Part shown: piece by piece, positions 32,460 to 39,954 of the stretch
How the letters are laid out: each line of letters starts with the position of its first letter
How positions within the stretch are numbered: the stretch's first letter is position 1
From: Phycisphaerae bacterium
Lineage (GTDB): Bacteria > Planctomycetota > Phycisphaerae > FEN-1346 > JAACEH01
NCBI GenBank assembly: GCA_012729015.1
Contig: JAAYDY010000112.1
Span: 1-41,576 of the forward strand
Length of the DNA stretch: 41,576 bases
Direction: 5' to 3'
Made by a program: the position numbers and the translations under genes
The notes under the pieces: model-generated
What the model was told of the DNA's origin: nothing
What the model saw: the letters and a program-made list of their open reading frames with translations, nothing else
Databases searched by the model: none

Positions 32460-33509
32460 TCAGGGAAACCGCAGCGTCAGGACCCACGCCTGCCACCGCT
32501 TCTGGAAGGCGGCCATGTCGGTTTCGCCGAGGACGGACTGAAGCGTGCGGTAGCCGGTGGGGTCTTCGCCGGCGGCGGCGACGAACTCGCGGTGGAACCG
32601 TTCGAGGAGCATGTGCTCCTGGAGCCAGTAGCACAGGTACCGGGCCTGGGCATAGTGCCGTCCGCTGGCGGGGCCGTAGAACTCGGCGTCGGTCGTGGCG
32701 GCAAGGGCCTTGAAGCTGCCGAGGCGGCCTTCGCGCACGGCCTCCTGCAATCCGGCCAGACGCCAGTTCGTCAGGCCCACGATGCGGTCGCCGCGGCCGG
32801 CGCTCTGCTCGTACAGCGACGCCAGCCCTTCGTTGAACCACGCCGGACACGCCGCGAAGTTGCTCCGCATGAACGGGTGAACGATCTCGTGAACGAGCGT
32901 GCCGCCGCCGGTGGCGATGTTCATCACGAGGGCCTTTTGCCGCGGGCTGTAGTAGCCGTACGGCGTGGACGGCTCGTCGCCGAAGAGGGCCTTGGCGTGG
33001 GCCAGGTAACTCGCCTTGTCCTTGAAGAGCCAGATGGTCAGAATCTCGTCGGGGTCCTTCGCGAAGAACTGCTTCCGGAGGCGCCGCACCGCCCAGCGGA
33101 CGGTCTGCTCGGATCGTCGCCGCACCACGTCGGCGGGCTCGTCGCCGACGACGACGAACGGCGGCTCGACCACCACGGTGAAGTCCGACGACGGGACGAT
33201 CTTCCTCAGCGCGGCCACGTGGCGGTCGTAGTCGGCCTGCGTGAAGGCGGCGGGCGGCGCGGACGCGGTCGGGACAGCGCGCGCCGGAGTCGCTGCGTCG
33301 GGCGCCGGCCCAGCCGGTTCGGTGCCGGACGGCGCAGCGGAACGCGGCGCCTGCGGCGCTGGGCGCGTCTCCGTGGGCATCGGGCCGCTCGGGGCCGCGC
33401 GCGATGCCTCCGCGGGAGCCGGTCGCGACGTCTCCTGCGACGGAGCGGCCGCCAGGGCGGCAAGAACCCCCACCAGCACCACCGCACAGACCGTTGCCGC
33501 TCGGGCCAA
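32460..33509 (-). CDS. Secreted gluzincin-type peptidase (peptidase MA-like / DUF1570-like)
   Basis: 349 residues from a TTG at 33509. AAGGAG ends 8 bases upstream of the TTG, whereas the alternative GTG at 33518 overlaps it. A hydrophobic leader (AATVCAVVLVGVLAALAAA) and a Pro/Ala/Thr/Ser-rich linker to about residue 90 follow. Then come a small alpha/beta segment (ILTIWLFKDKASYLAHA) and LVHEIVHPFM with HEIVH at 207-211, then CPAWFNEGLASLYE, whose Glu (about 227) completes the HExxH...E gluzincin site. The C-terminal helices contain ARYLCYWLQE. The layout matches bacterial peptidase MA/DUF1570 proteins that are secreted and linker-anchored. Substrate unknown. Confidence 0.83.
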   Translation of the reverse strand: MARAATVCAVVLVGVLAALAAAPSQETSRPAPAEASRAAPSGPMPTETRPAPQAPRSAAPSGTEPAGPAPDAATPARAVPTASAPPAAFTQADYDRHVAALRKIVPSSDFTVVVEPPFVVVGDEPADVVRRRSEQTVRWAVRRLRKQFFAKDPDEILTIWLFKDKASYLAHAKALFGDEPSTPYGYYSPRQKALVMNIATGGGTLVHEIVHPFMRSNFAACPAWFNEGLASLYEQSAGRGDRIVGLTNWRLAGLQEAVREGRLGSFKALAATTDAEFYGPASGRHYAQARYLCYWLQEHMLLERFHREFVAAAGEDPTGYRTLQSVLGETDMAAFQKRWQAWVLTLRFP

Positions 33510-33518
33510 GGCGTTCAC

Positions 33519-33855
33519 TCCTTAACAGAACAGGACATCCGCGTATCGACTTTCGCTCGACGACCCGTTGGGGTATGTTAGACGCCGCCGGTCCGCCCGC
33601 GGTTCCGCCCATTTCGCAGGGGACTGTCGGGTCTGTTGACCCGACCTACGGGCTCGCTGCCGCCCAGGCGTGGAATACCCGCGCCACGACACGGCGGCGC
33701 GTTTGCCCGATGCCGTCCGGCGCCGCCGCGGGTTCCATGAGGGGCGACTCCGCCGGTGGCGCGGGCCGACGGCGCCCGGCCGCGCGAGAGGGTCGGCGCG
33801 GCGGGTGTCAAATAGCCGGCGAGACGAGAACCTTGGGGCGAGAAGGAGAGACCAT
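33519..33855. other. Intergenic region with a repeat
   Basis: About 335 bases between divergent genes. It contains TCGGGTCTGTTGACCCGACCTAC (about 33627-33652), the inverse of the 13395-13450 repeats, and Arg/Gly-codon-like GC-rich stretches. No gene is supported; GGAG lies directly before the ATG at 33856. Confidence 0.5.
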
Positions 33856-34992
33856 ATGGACGGTCCGCGGACGGCGCGGCGTGACGAGTTGGCGGCCATC
33901 GTGTCGCTGGTCAATCGGGTGTTCTGCGGCGACGGCGGTCGCAAGCTTCCCATGGAGCGGTCGTTCCCGCGGCTGTTCAGCGAAGCGAACCTCGACAACC
34001 TGTACGTGATGTTCGACGGGCGGCGCCTGGCGAGCTTCCTGGCGACCGATCTCCAGGACTACGTGGCGTGCGGGTGCCGACTGCCGCTGGCGTGCCTCGG
34101 GGCGGTCTGCACGGAGACCGACTACCGCGGGCAGGGGCTCTCGTCGGCGCTGCTGGAGACCGCCTACGCCCAGCTCCGGGCAAAGGGGCGGCTGATGACG
34201 ATCATCTCCGGCAGCCGCGGACTCTATTACCGCACGGGCGCGGCGCCGGGCGTGTTCGCGATGTGCCAATGGACGGCCGACGCCGCGACGCTGCGCGCCG
34301 CCGAGGACGCGTCGCTGCGCCTGGAGCCGCTCGACCGCGGGAACCTCGGCGACCTGGCGGCGCTGAACGCGCGCGAGCCGATGCGGTTCGACTGGACCGA
34401 GGACTGGCTCCGCACGGTGCCGTTGGCGCTGTGCAGCGGCGAGATGGGGCGCGGATGGATCGTCCGTCGCGGCGGCGAGGCCGTAGCGGCGGCGTGCCTC
34501 GGGGCGACCGCCTACGGCGAGCAGCCGATGAGCTTGTCGGACTGGTTCGGCGACCGCCGCGCGGTGGTCGCCTCGCTGTCGCGGATGCTGGATGCGGCCG
34601 GGACGGCCCAGGTGAGTTGCCGCCTGGTGCTCCAGGACGCGGCGATGATGGAGGCCCTGCGCGGCGCGGGCATCGAGCCAGAGCGAAAGACGCCCTGGGC
34701 GTGGCCGATCAAGGTGCTGGACTTCGACGGGCTGATCGCGGCGCTGGGGCCGCACCTGCGCCGCACGCTGGCCGACCAGGCCGGGGCCATTACGGCGACG
34801 GCCGACGGCGTGCGCGTGCGCGCCGGCGGATGCGACTTCACGTCGCCCGACGAAGCCGCCGCCGTGCAGATGCTCCTGGCCATGCCGGACTCCTACGGCC
34901 CGGCGCTGGCGGACTGTCCGGAGCCCGTGCAGGCGCTGATGGCGCGGGCGTTTCCGATTCCGATGCGGCACTACGGCCTGAACTACATCTGA
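33856..34992 (+). CDS. GNAT N-acetyltransferase with extended C-terminus (Eis-like length)
   Basis: 378 residues from the ATG at 33856, with AGAAGGAG upstream; a longer frame would begin inside the repeat spacer. Residues about 1-135 form a GNAT domain: ELAAIVSLVNRVF, then LACLGAVCTETDYRGQGLSSALLETA, the acetyl-CoA pyrophosphate loop R/Q-G-x-G-L. A second, degenerate GNAT-like half (about 150-280: LRLEPLDRGNLGDLAALNAR, IVRRGGEAVAAACLG) and a C-terminal region (about 290-378) give a length and layout like Eis-type enzymes, which acetylate amines of small molecules or proteins. The acceptor cannot be predicted. Confidence 0.85.
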   Translation: MDGPRTARRDELAAIVSLVNRVFCGDGGRKLPMERSFPRLFSEANLDNLYVMFDGRRLASFLATDLQDYVACGCRLPLACLGAVCTETDYRGQGLSSALLETAYAQLRAKGRLMTIISGSRGLYYRTGAAPGVFAMCQWTADAATLRAAEDASLRLEPLDRGNLGDLAALNAREPMRFDWTEDWLRTVPLALCSGEMGRGWIVRRGGEAVAAACLGATAYGEQPMSLSDWFGDRRAVVASLSRMLDAAGTAQVSCRLVLQDAAMMEALRGAGIEPERKTPWAWPIKVLDFDGLIAALGPHLRRTLADQAGAITATADGVRVRAGGCDFTSPDEAAAVQMLLAMPDSYGPALADCPEPVQALMARAFPIPMRHYGLNYI

Positions 34993-35061
34993 GCGCGTAG
35001 GGTGGGTCCCCCGGACCCACGCGCTCTCTCCGTCAACGTCGGGTGCCTTGCCTGCCCCATC
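34993..35061. repeat. GGGTGGGTCCCCCGGACCCACGCG repeat (family R2) and start of an R1 copy
   Basis: 34996-35023 carries GTAGGGTGGGTCCCCCGGAC plus CCACGCGC, a near-palindrome that recurs at 41419-41446 and inverted at 24461-24487. An R1 copy (TGCCTTGCCTGCCCCATC) begins at 35043. Confidence 0.75.
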
Positions 35062-35239
35062 GAGCCTGTCCGACAATTCGTTGCGTGGTTCGTTGTTGCT
35101 GGGTGCCATGCCTGCCCCGTCAGGCATGGGCGAGTTCCCTTGCGTTTCCGCGTGGCTGCAAGCAGCCACCCTACGCCTGAGAAGTCTGTAATGCCATGTT
35201 CCACAGCGTGTTGCGCGTGACGAATTGTCGGACAGGCTC
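35062..35239. mobile_element. MITE-like element with 20-bp terminal inverted repeats and 8-bp flanking duplication
   Basis: The ends are GAGCCTGTCCGACAATTCGT (35062-35081) and its exact inverse (35220-35239). The flanks are GCCCCATC at both sides (35054-35061 and 35240-35247), an apparent 8-bp target duplication. Removing 178 bases plus one flank copy restores TGCCTTGCCTGCCCCATCAGGCATGG, a normal R1 repeat. The interior has no gene but holds another R1 copy (35101-35130) and GTGGCTGCAAGCAGCCAC. No transposase is present, so mobility would depend on one elsewhere. Related broken copies are at 28148-28236 and 21281-21420. Confidence 0.8.
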
Positions 35240-35268
35240 GCCCCATCAGGCATGGCCGTTGCCGTACT

Positions 35269-35318
35269 GTGGCACGGGCATCCTGCCCGTGCGTCCCAGG
35301 AGCATCTTGCTCCTGGCT
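35269..35318. repeat. Repeat family R3, half copy
   Basis: GTGGCACGGGCATCCTGCCCGTGCGTC followed by CCAGGAGCATCTTGCTCCTGG. It matches the first half of the complete element at 9176-9302 in its first palindrome but has a different second palindrome. Confidence 0.75.
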
Positions 35319-35345
35319 GCCGTTGCCCCGAAACCCGCGACGCCA

Positions 35346-36113
35346 TCAGAACCGCAGCGACGCCAGCCACCGTTCGCACAGGCGCGTCCACTGCGCCACC
35401 GTCTCGGTGCGGCCGACCGGGCTCGAGCCGTCGCAGAGGCCGAGGCCGTGCGGCCCGTGCGGAAAGACGTGCAGCTCGAACGGCACCCGCTGGTCGCGCA
35501 GGGCACCGGCCATCAGCAGACTGTGTTCCACCGGCACCGTCTGGTCCGAAGCCGTGTGCCACAGGAACATCGGCGGCGTATCGGGCGCCGCATGTTGCTC
35601 GTTCGACAGGTCGTCCAGCACCTCGTCGGTTGGATGCTCGCCGAGCAGGTTGGCAATGCAGCCCGGGTGGGCGAACTGGCGCAGCGATACCACAGGGTAG
35701 CACGCGACGACGGCGTCGGGGCGGCAGGACACACGCTCGACCGGATCGGCGGCTCGCTCGTCGCCGGCGTCGTGGTGCGTGGCCAGGGTGGTGACGAGGT
35801 GTCCTCCGGCGGAGAAGCCGAGCACGGCGATGCGGTCGGGCCGAACGCCGAACTCGGCCGCCCGGGCACGCACCAGGCGCACCGCCCGGGACACGTCGTC
35901 CAGCGCCGCCGGATGACGGTGCGGCGCGACGCGGTACCGCAGGACGAAGGCGGGCAACCCTGCGGCGTTGAGCCACCGGGCGATGGGCTCGGCCTCGTGA
36001 GCCGCCAGCACCGCGTAGCCGCCGCCGGGGCAGACAATCACAGCCCCGCGCGGGCGGTCGCCGGCCGAAGGATAGAACGTCAGATCAATCCGCGAATCGT
36101 CAATGCGCTGCAC
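35346..36113 (-). CDS. Alpha/beta-hydrolase esterase (acetyl-xylan-esterase / BD-FAE-like)
   Basis: 255 residues from a GTG at 36113, with AAGGAG 6 bases upstream. An ATG at 36173 is in frame, but it would overlap the upstream gene by 26 bases and has no ribosome-binding site. VIVCPGGGYAVLAAHEAEPIARWL supplies the oxyanion HGGG-like turn. VLGFSAGGHL has the nucleophile Ser (G-x-S-x-G at about 120). TASDQTVPVEHS supplies the Asp and FPHGPHGLGL the His. No signal peptide, so it is cytoplasmic. Related enzymes remove acetyl or feruloyl groups from sugars or small esters. It follows the GT2 gene by 34 bases in the same operon. Confidence 0.88.
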   Translation of the reverse strand: MQRIDDSRIDLTFYPSAGDRPRGAVIVCPGGGYAVLAAHEAEPIARWLNAAGLPAFVLRYRVAPHRHPAALDDVSRAVRLVRARAAEFGVRPDRIAVLGFSAGGHLVTTLATHHDAGDERAADPVERVSCRPDAVVACYPVVSLRQFAHPGCIANLLGEHPTDEVLDDLSNEQHAAPDTPPMFLWHTASDQTVPVEHSLLMAGALRDQRVPFELHVFPHGPHGLGLCDGSSPVGRTETVAQWTRLCERWLASLRF

Positions 36114-36147
36114 AGGCCACTCCTTAATGCACCCCCGCCGAGGCGGG

Positions 36148-36858
36148 TCAATCGAAAAAGCGGAACCGGACAATGTGCCACACGGCGGCCAGGCCGTCGC
36201 GCCAGGTGATCTTTTTGCCCTCGCGGTACGATCGCCGGCGATACGCGATGGGCACCTCCGCGACGCGCCAGCCGGCCCGGGCCGCCTTCTGCACCAGTTC
36301 GGGTTCGATGCCGAACCGCTCGCTGCGCAGGTGAAGACCCTGGATCGCCTCGCGCCGAAACACCTTGTAGCAGGCTTCCATGTCCGTCAGGTCCAGGCCG
36401 GTCATCCGGTTCGACAGCCACGTGAGCAGCCGGTTGCCGAAGTAGTGAGCACGGCGGCCGCGCGCGGCAGCAGAGTCGGCGGCGTCCGCGCCCGGGGCGA
36501 AGCGCGAGCCGATGACGACGTCGGCCGATCCGTCGGCGATGGGCGCCACCAGGCGCGGGTAATCCGCCGGATCGTACTCCAGGTCGGCGTCCTGGACGAG
36601 AACAACGTCGCCCGTGGCGGCGGCGAACCCGGTGCGCAGGGCGGCACCCTTGCCGCGGTTGCGCTCGTGGCGCAGGAGCCTGATGCGCGGCTCGGCGGCC
36701 GCCCGCGCGGCCAGCCGCTGCGCCGAAGCGTCGGTCGAGGCGTCGTCCACGACGATCACCTCGATCTCGGCCTCGACCGGCGACGCCAGCACGGCGTCCA
36801 GCACGCGGTCCACCGTCCGCTCCTCGTTGTACACCGGCATGACAATCGAGAGCCTCAT
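36148..36858 (-). CDS. Family 2 glycosyltransferase, dolichol-phosphate mannosyltransferase-like
   Basis: 236 residues from the ATG at 36858, with AGGAGG just upstream. LSIVMPVYNEERTVDRVLDAVL, VIVVDDASTDAS, RNRGKGAALRTGFAAATGDVVLVQDADLEYDP and VIGSRF are the GT-A nucleotide-sugar-binding motifs, including the DxD-type QDADLEYDP. Residues about 128-160 (RRAHYFGNRLLTWLSNRMTGLDLTDMEACYKVFRREAIQGLHLRS) and the end PIAYRRRSYREGKKITWRDGLAAVW are typical of the DPM1/polyprenol-phosphate group. There are no transmembrane helices at the C-terminus. It probably moves a hexose onto a polyprenyl phosphate for surface glycan or protein glycosylation. Confidence 0.92.
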   Translation of the reverse strand: MRLSIVMPVYNEERTVDRVLDAVLASPVEAEIEVIVVDDASTDASAQRLAARAAAEPRIRLLRHERNRGKGAALRTGFAAATGDVVLVQDADLEYDPADYPRLVAPIADGSADVVIGSRFAPGADAADSAAARGRRAHYFGNRLLTWLSNRMTGLDLTDMEACYKVFRREAIQGLHLRSERFGIEPELVQKAARAGWRVAEVPIAYRRRSYREGKKITWRDGLAAVWHIVRFRFFD

Positions 36859-36938
36859 GATCCTCCTCGGCGGCACTGCGGCGCCGCGAGCCGCAATTCT
36901 AGTCCGAGCGAAACCCACGTACCACTGCTTTCTGCGGC

Positions 36939-36967
36939 TTGACACCGCGATGCCGCGGGCTGAGAAT
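36939..36967 (+). promoter_or_regulatory. Promoter for the GH10-like gene
   Basis: Perfect -35 TTGACA (36939-36944), 17-base spacer, GAGAAT (36962-36967) as -10. The leader to the ATG at 37014 would be about 40 bases. It lies 80 bases from the divergent start at 36858. Confidence 0.5.
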
Positions 36968-37013
36968 GTCGGCAGCACAGCTCGGCAACGACGCGACGGC
37001 GGAGAAGGCTTTC

Positions 37014-38576
37014 ATGGCGACATTGCAGTTGGCCGCATTCGGGCAGGACGACAACCGCCTCGGCGGCACCGATATCGGCGAGGTGCTACTGACCACCTCC
37101 GACGGCGACCTGTGCAGCCGTCCGCTGGTGGGCCATGAACAGGGCCTGGACATCCAACCGGCCGACCTGACGTCGCCCGAGGTCGCCTTCCTGGTCAACG
37201 TCCGCTGGGCGATGCCCGAGTTCGGGTACCTGTGGCTTCAGGCGGACAACGGCGGCCAACTGTACCGGATTCCCCGCAGCGGCAGCGCGCAGGTCTGGAA
37301 CCTGAATTACGAGTTGGCGCGGACGCGCGTCCTGTGGAACTCGCAGTTGGAGCAGGCCTCGGGCGCGGCGGCCCCGGGGGCGATCTCCGCGGCGCTTCGC
37401 GCGCGTCTGGCGCGGGCCGGCTCGTTGCTGCATGACGCGATGTTCGCCAACCACGACCGTCGCAGTCACCTGGCCGACGCGGCGCTGGGCGAGGCCCTGG
37501 ACGCCGGGGAGCGGCTGGCCGTCGAGGCGGCACGCCGGCGCATCGCCCTGGAGGCCGCCGGCACAATCCCCCCACACCCCTTCGCGATGATCGGACCGCT
37601 CGGGCAACTGGCGGACGCCTCGCCCGAGGCCCGCGCCGCCTGGGCCGGCGTGTTCGACGCGGGCGTCGTCGAGTTCACGGCGACGGACGCCGACGGCGAC
37701 GCGCTCGGCGCGCCCGGCGAGCGGGCTCTGGCCGCCGCCGCGGAGGCCGGCCTGACGACGCCGCAGGCTGTGCGCGGCCGCGCGCTGCTGCCGCACACCG
37801 ACGACCAAGGCGCGCTTCGCGTCCCGGCCAACGCCGCCGAAGCGGCCGCCCGACGCGACGCCGCCGTGCGCCTGGCCGTGCGGCATGGCCAGCGCATCGG
37901 CACCTGGGAGCTCTTTCCGGCGACACCAGGGTTGACCATCGAACCGCCGCTGGCGGCGCTGGCGGCCGAGACGGCACGGGCCGTGAAGGCAGCCTGCCCC
38001 GACGTCCGCGTGGTCCTGCGCCTCGGCGAGGTGTTCCCGTGGCGGATGAGGGTGCCGGCGGCCGAGGCGGTCCTGCGCCCGTCGCTGCCGCGACCCCTGG
38101 ACGCCGCGCGCCGGTGCCTCGACGACGCCGGCGACGCCATCGACGCAGTGTCGCTGCCGCTGGCGTACCCCGGGTGCGACCTCCTGCATCTGCTGCGGAC
38201 CATCGACCTGGTGGCCGGGCTCGGGCGGCCCGTGGAACTGACGGCCGTGGCCGCCCCGAGCCGCTGGACCGACGATCCGCGCGCCACCCTGGCCGGCGGG
38301 CGACAGGATTTCACGCGCGGCCTCGGCTACTGGCGGCAACCCTGGTCGCCCGAGGTCCAGGCCGATTACGCCCTGGCCGTCGTCCTGCTGGCCCGGGCGC
38401 ATCCGAGCGTCCAGGCCGTCGAGTGGGCCGACTTCAGCGACGCCGCCGGCCACCTGTTCCCCTTCGGCGGACTGCTCGACGCCGCCGCACGACCCAAACC
38501 GCTGCACGGGCACCTGCTCGCCCTGCGACAGAACCACTACCGCCTGGCCACCAGCTGGCCGCTGGACGACGCGTGA
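37014..38576 (+). CDS. GH10-xylanase-like protein, probably catalytically degenerate
   Basis: 520 residues from the ATG at 37014, with GAGAAGG 6 bases upstream. No signal peptide, so cytoplasmic unless exported otherwise. Residues about 40-130 resemble the N-terminal module of planctomycete GH10-like proteins (FLVNVRWAMPEFGYLWLQADNGGQLY, LNYELARTRVLWN). From about 190 a TIM-barrel-like region follows with QRIGTWELFPATPG, ACPDVRVVLRLGEVFPW, AIDAVSLPLAYPG and PVELTAVAAPSRW, then SVQAVEWADFSDA. In active GH10 enzymes the first catalytic Glu sits in an NE motif and the second in an xTE motif. Here TWE lacks the Asn and the second site reads LTA, without the Glu. It may bind rather than cut a glycan. 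This reading rests on layout, not on strong identity. Confidence 0.7.
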   Translation: MATLQLAAFGQDDNRLGGTDIGEVLLTTSDGDLCSRPLVGHEQGLDIQPADLTSPEVAFLVNVRWAMPEFGYLWLQADNGGQLYRIPRSGSAQVWNLNYELARTRVLWNSQLEQASGAAAPGAISAALRARLARAGSLLHDAMFANHDRRSHLADAALGEALDAGERLAVEAARRRIALEAAGTIPPHPFAMIGPLGQLADASPEARAAWAGVFDAGVVEFTATDADGDALGAPGERALAAAAEAGLTTPQAVRGRALLPHTDDQGALRVPANAAEAAARRDAAVRLAVRHGQRIGTWELFPATPGLTIEPPLAALAAETARAVKAACPDVRVVLRLGEVFPWRMRVPAAEAVLRPSLPRPLDAARRCLDDAGDAIDAVSLPLAYPGCDLLHLLRTIDLVAGLGRPVELTAVAAPSRWTDDPRATLAGGRQDFTRGLGYWRQPWSPEVQADYALAVVLLARAHPSVQAVEWADFSDAAGHLFPFGGLLDAAARPKPLHGHLLALRQNHYRLATSWPLDDA

Positions 38577-38720
38577 TGCACGAGGGGCGTCCCTGCGACG
38601 ATTTTCCGGGCAGCCCGTTGCAATGCGGCTCGTTCACCGGTAGCATCAGAAGCTCGCGAAGACGCTGTCCGGACGGCCCGACGCGCCGGCCGCCGGACCC
38701 GTTCGATCAGGAGACCTGCC

Positions 38721-39581
38721 ATGAGACTCGGTTACGTCGGACTCGACAACTCGCACGCCGATCAGCTCACGCGGATGGTGAATGTCCAGCGGCCCGACGG
38801 ACTGCCCGAGGCGCGCTTCACGCACCTCTGGGGCCGCGACGCCGCGCGGGCCAAGGTCGTCCAGGAGAAGGGCCAGGTCCCGACGATCTGCGCCCGGATC
38901 GAGGACATGATCGGCCACGTCGACGGCGTGGTGGTCGGCGCGCGCGCCGGCGACCGCCATCTGGCCGAGGCGCGGCCGCTGATCGAGGCCGGACTGCCGG
39001 TCTTTGTCGATAAGCCCCTCACCAACACGTTGGCCGACGCCGAGGCCCTTCTCGATCTGGCCGAAGCCCACAAGGTCCGACTCACCAGCTTCTCGGGCCT
39101 GCGCGTCGCGCCCGAAGTGACCGAGTTCAAGGCCAAGTACACCGCCATCGACGCGGACAAGTACGGCGGCGCCATCAGCGGCCACGGCGACAACACGAAC
39201 CCGTACGGCGGATGGTACTTCTATGCCGTCCATTCCCTCGAAATGCTGCTGGAGGTCTGGGGCCTGCGCGGCGGCGAAGTCCTGGCCGCCGAGATCGCCT
39301 CCCAGTTGCACCTGCGCTGCGCGCTGGACAACGGACAGATCGTCACGATCCAGCTCAGCGAGAAGTTCCCCCCGTTCAGCCTGATCGGCTTCATCGACCA
39401 CAACTCGTTCGCGACCGTCGTGCCGCTGGGGGGCATCCAGGAACAGGTGACGCGCCGCGTGGTCGAGTTCTTCCACGGGGCCGAGGACCTCAGCCGTCGC
39501 GAACTGCTGGCGCCGCTGAAGGTCATGGAAGCCGTTCGTCAGAGCCTCGTGACGCACAAGGCCGTCAGCTACGACGTCTGA
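38721..39581 (+). CDS. Gfo/Idh/MocA-family NAD(P)-dependent oxidoreductase
   Basis: 286 residues, ATG at 38721 with AGGAGA upstream. The N-terminal Rossmann part begins LGYVGLDNSHADQL, a variant of GxGxxG. VFVDKPLTNTLADAEALLDLA holds the family's EKP-type motif (here DKP). The C-terminal domain includes NPYGGWYFYAVHSLEMLLEVWG, which carries the catalytic His region. The protein is shorter than most of the family (330-390). It oxidises or epimerises a sugar or inositol. It follows the GH10-like gene by 144 bases and could be co-transcribed, linking it to carbohydrate use. Confidence 0.9.
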   Translation: MRLGYVGLDNSHADQLTRMVNVQRPDGLPEARFTHLWGRDAARAKVVQEKGQVPTICARIEDMIGHVDGVVVGARAGDRHLAEARPLIEAGLPVFVDKPLTNTLADAEALLDLAEAHKVRLTSFSGLRVAPEVTEFKAKYTAIDADKYGGAISGHGDNTNPYGGWYFYAVHSLEMLLEVWGLRGGEVLAAEIASQLHLRCALDNGQIVTIQLSEKFPPFSLIGFIDHNSFATVVPLGGIQEQVTRRVVEFFHGAEDLSRRELLAPLKVMEAVRQSLVTHKAVSYDV

Positions 39582-39954
39582 CCCGCGCCGGCGCCTCTGG
39601 AGCCATGCCTCATGACACCGACCGTCACGCCACGATCCCGGCGCCGCCCGCGCGGTCGCACCAGCGGCCCGTGGGGCATGCGGCCCAAGGTGGCCGTCGT
39701 CCTCTAGCCGCCCGTTTCACCGTGGCACGGGCATCTTGCCCGTGCGTCGCAGGGCCATCCTGGCCCTGCAAGGCGTGGGTCGTCCAAGGGCTCATCTGCT
39801 TGTGGGACGCATGGGTAGGATGCCCATGCCACGATGCCGTGTTGCAGGTCTAGCCCGACCGACCCGAGAGATCCGTTGCGCGGCGCACCCGGCCGTCAAA
39901 GCGACCGCGCCGGCACCGCTTGACGCACGAACCGCTTATCCGGGAGGCTGTCCC
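39582..39954. repeat. Intergenic region with R3 complete copy (39720-39846)
   Basis: The 127-base R3 element matches the one at 9176-9302 over its full length, with the same ends (GTGGCACGGGCATC and GATGCCCATGCCAC). The rest of the gap has no gene; GGGAGG lies 7 bases before the ATG at 39955. Confidence 0.7.

Noticed and set aside
35041..35260. CRISPR array
   Set aside because: The repeats are inverted and nested with no regularly spaced units; no cas genes are present.
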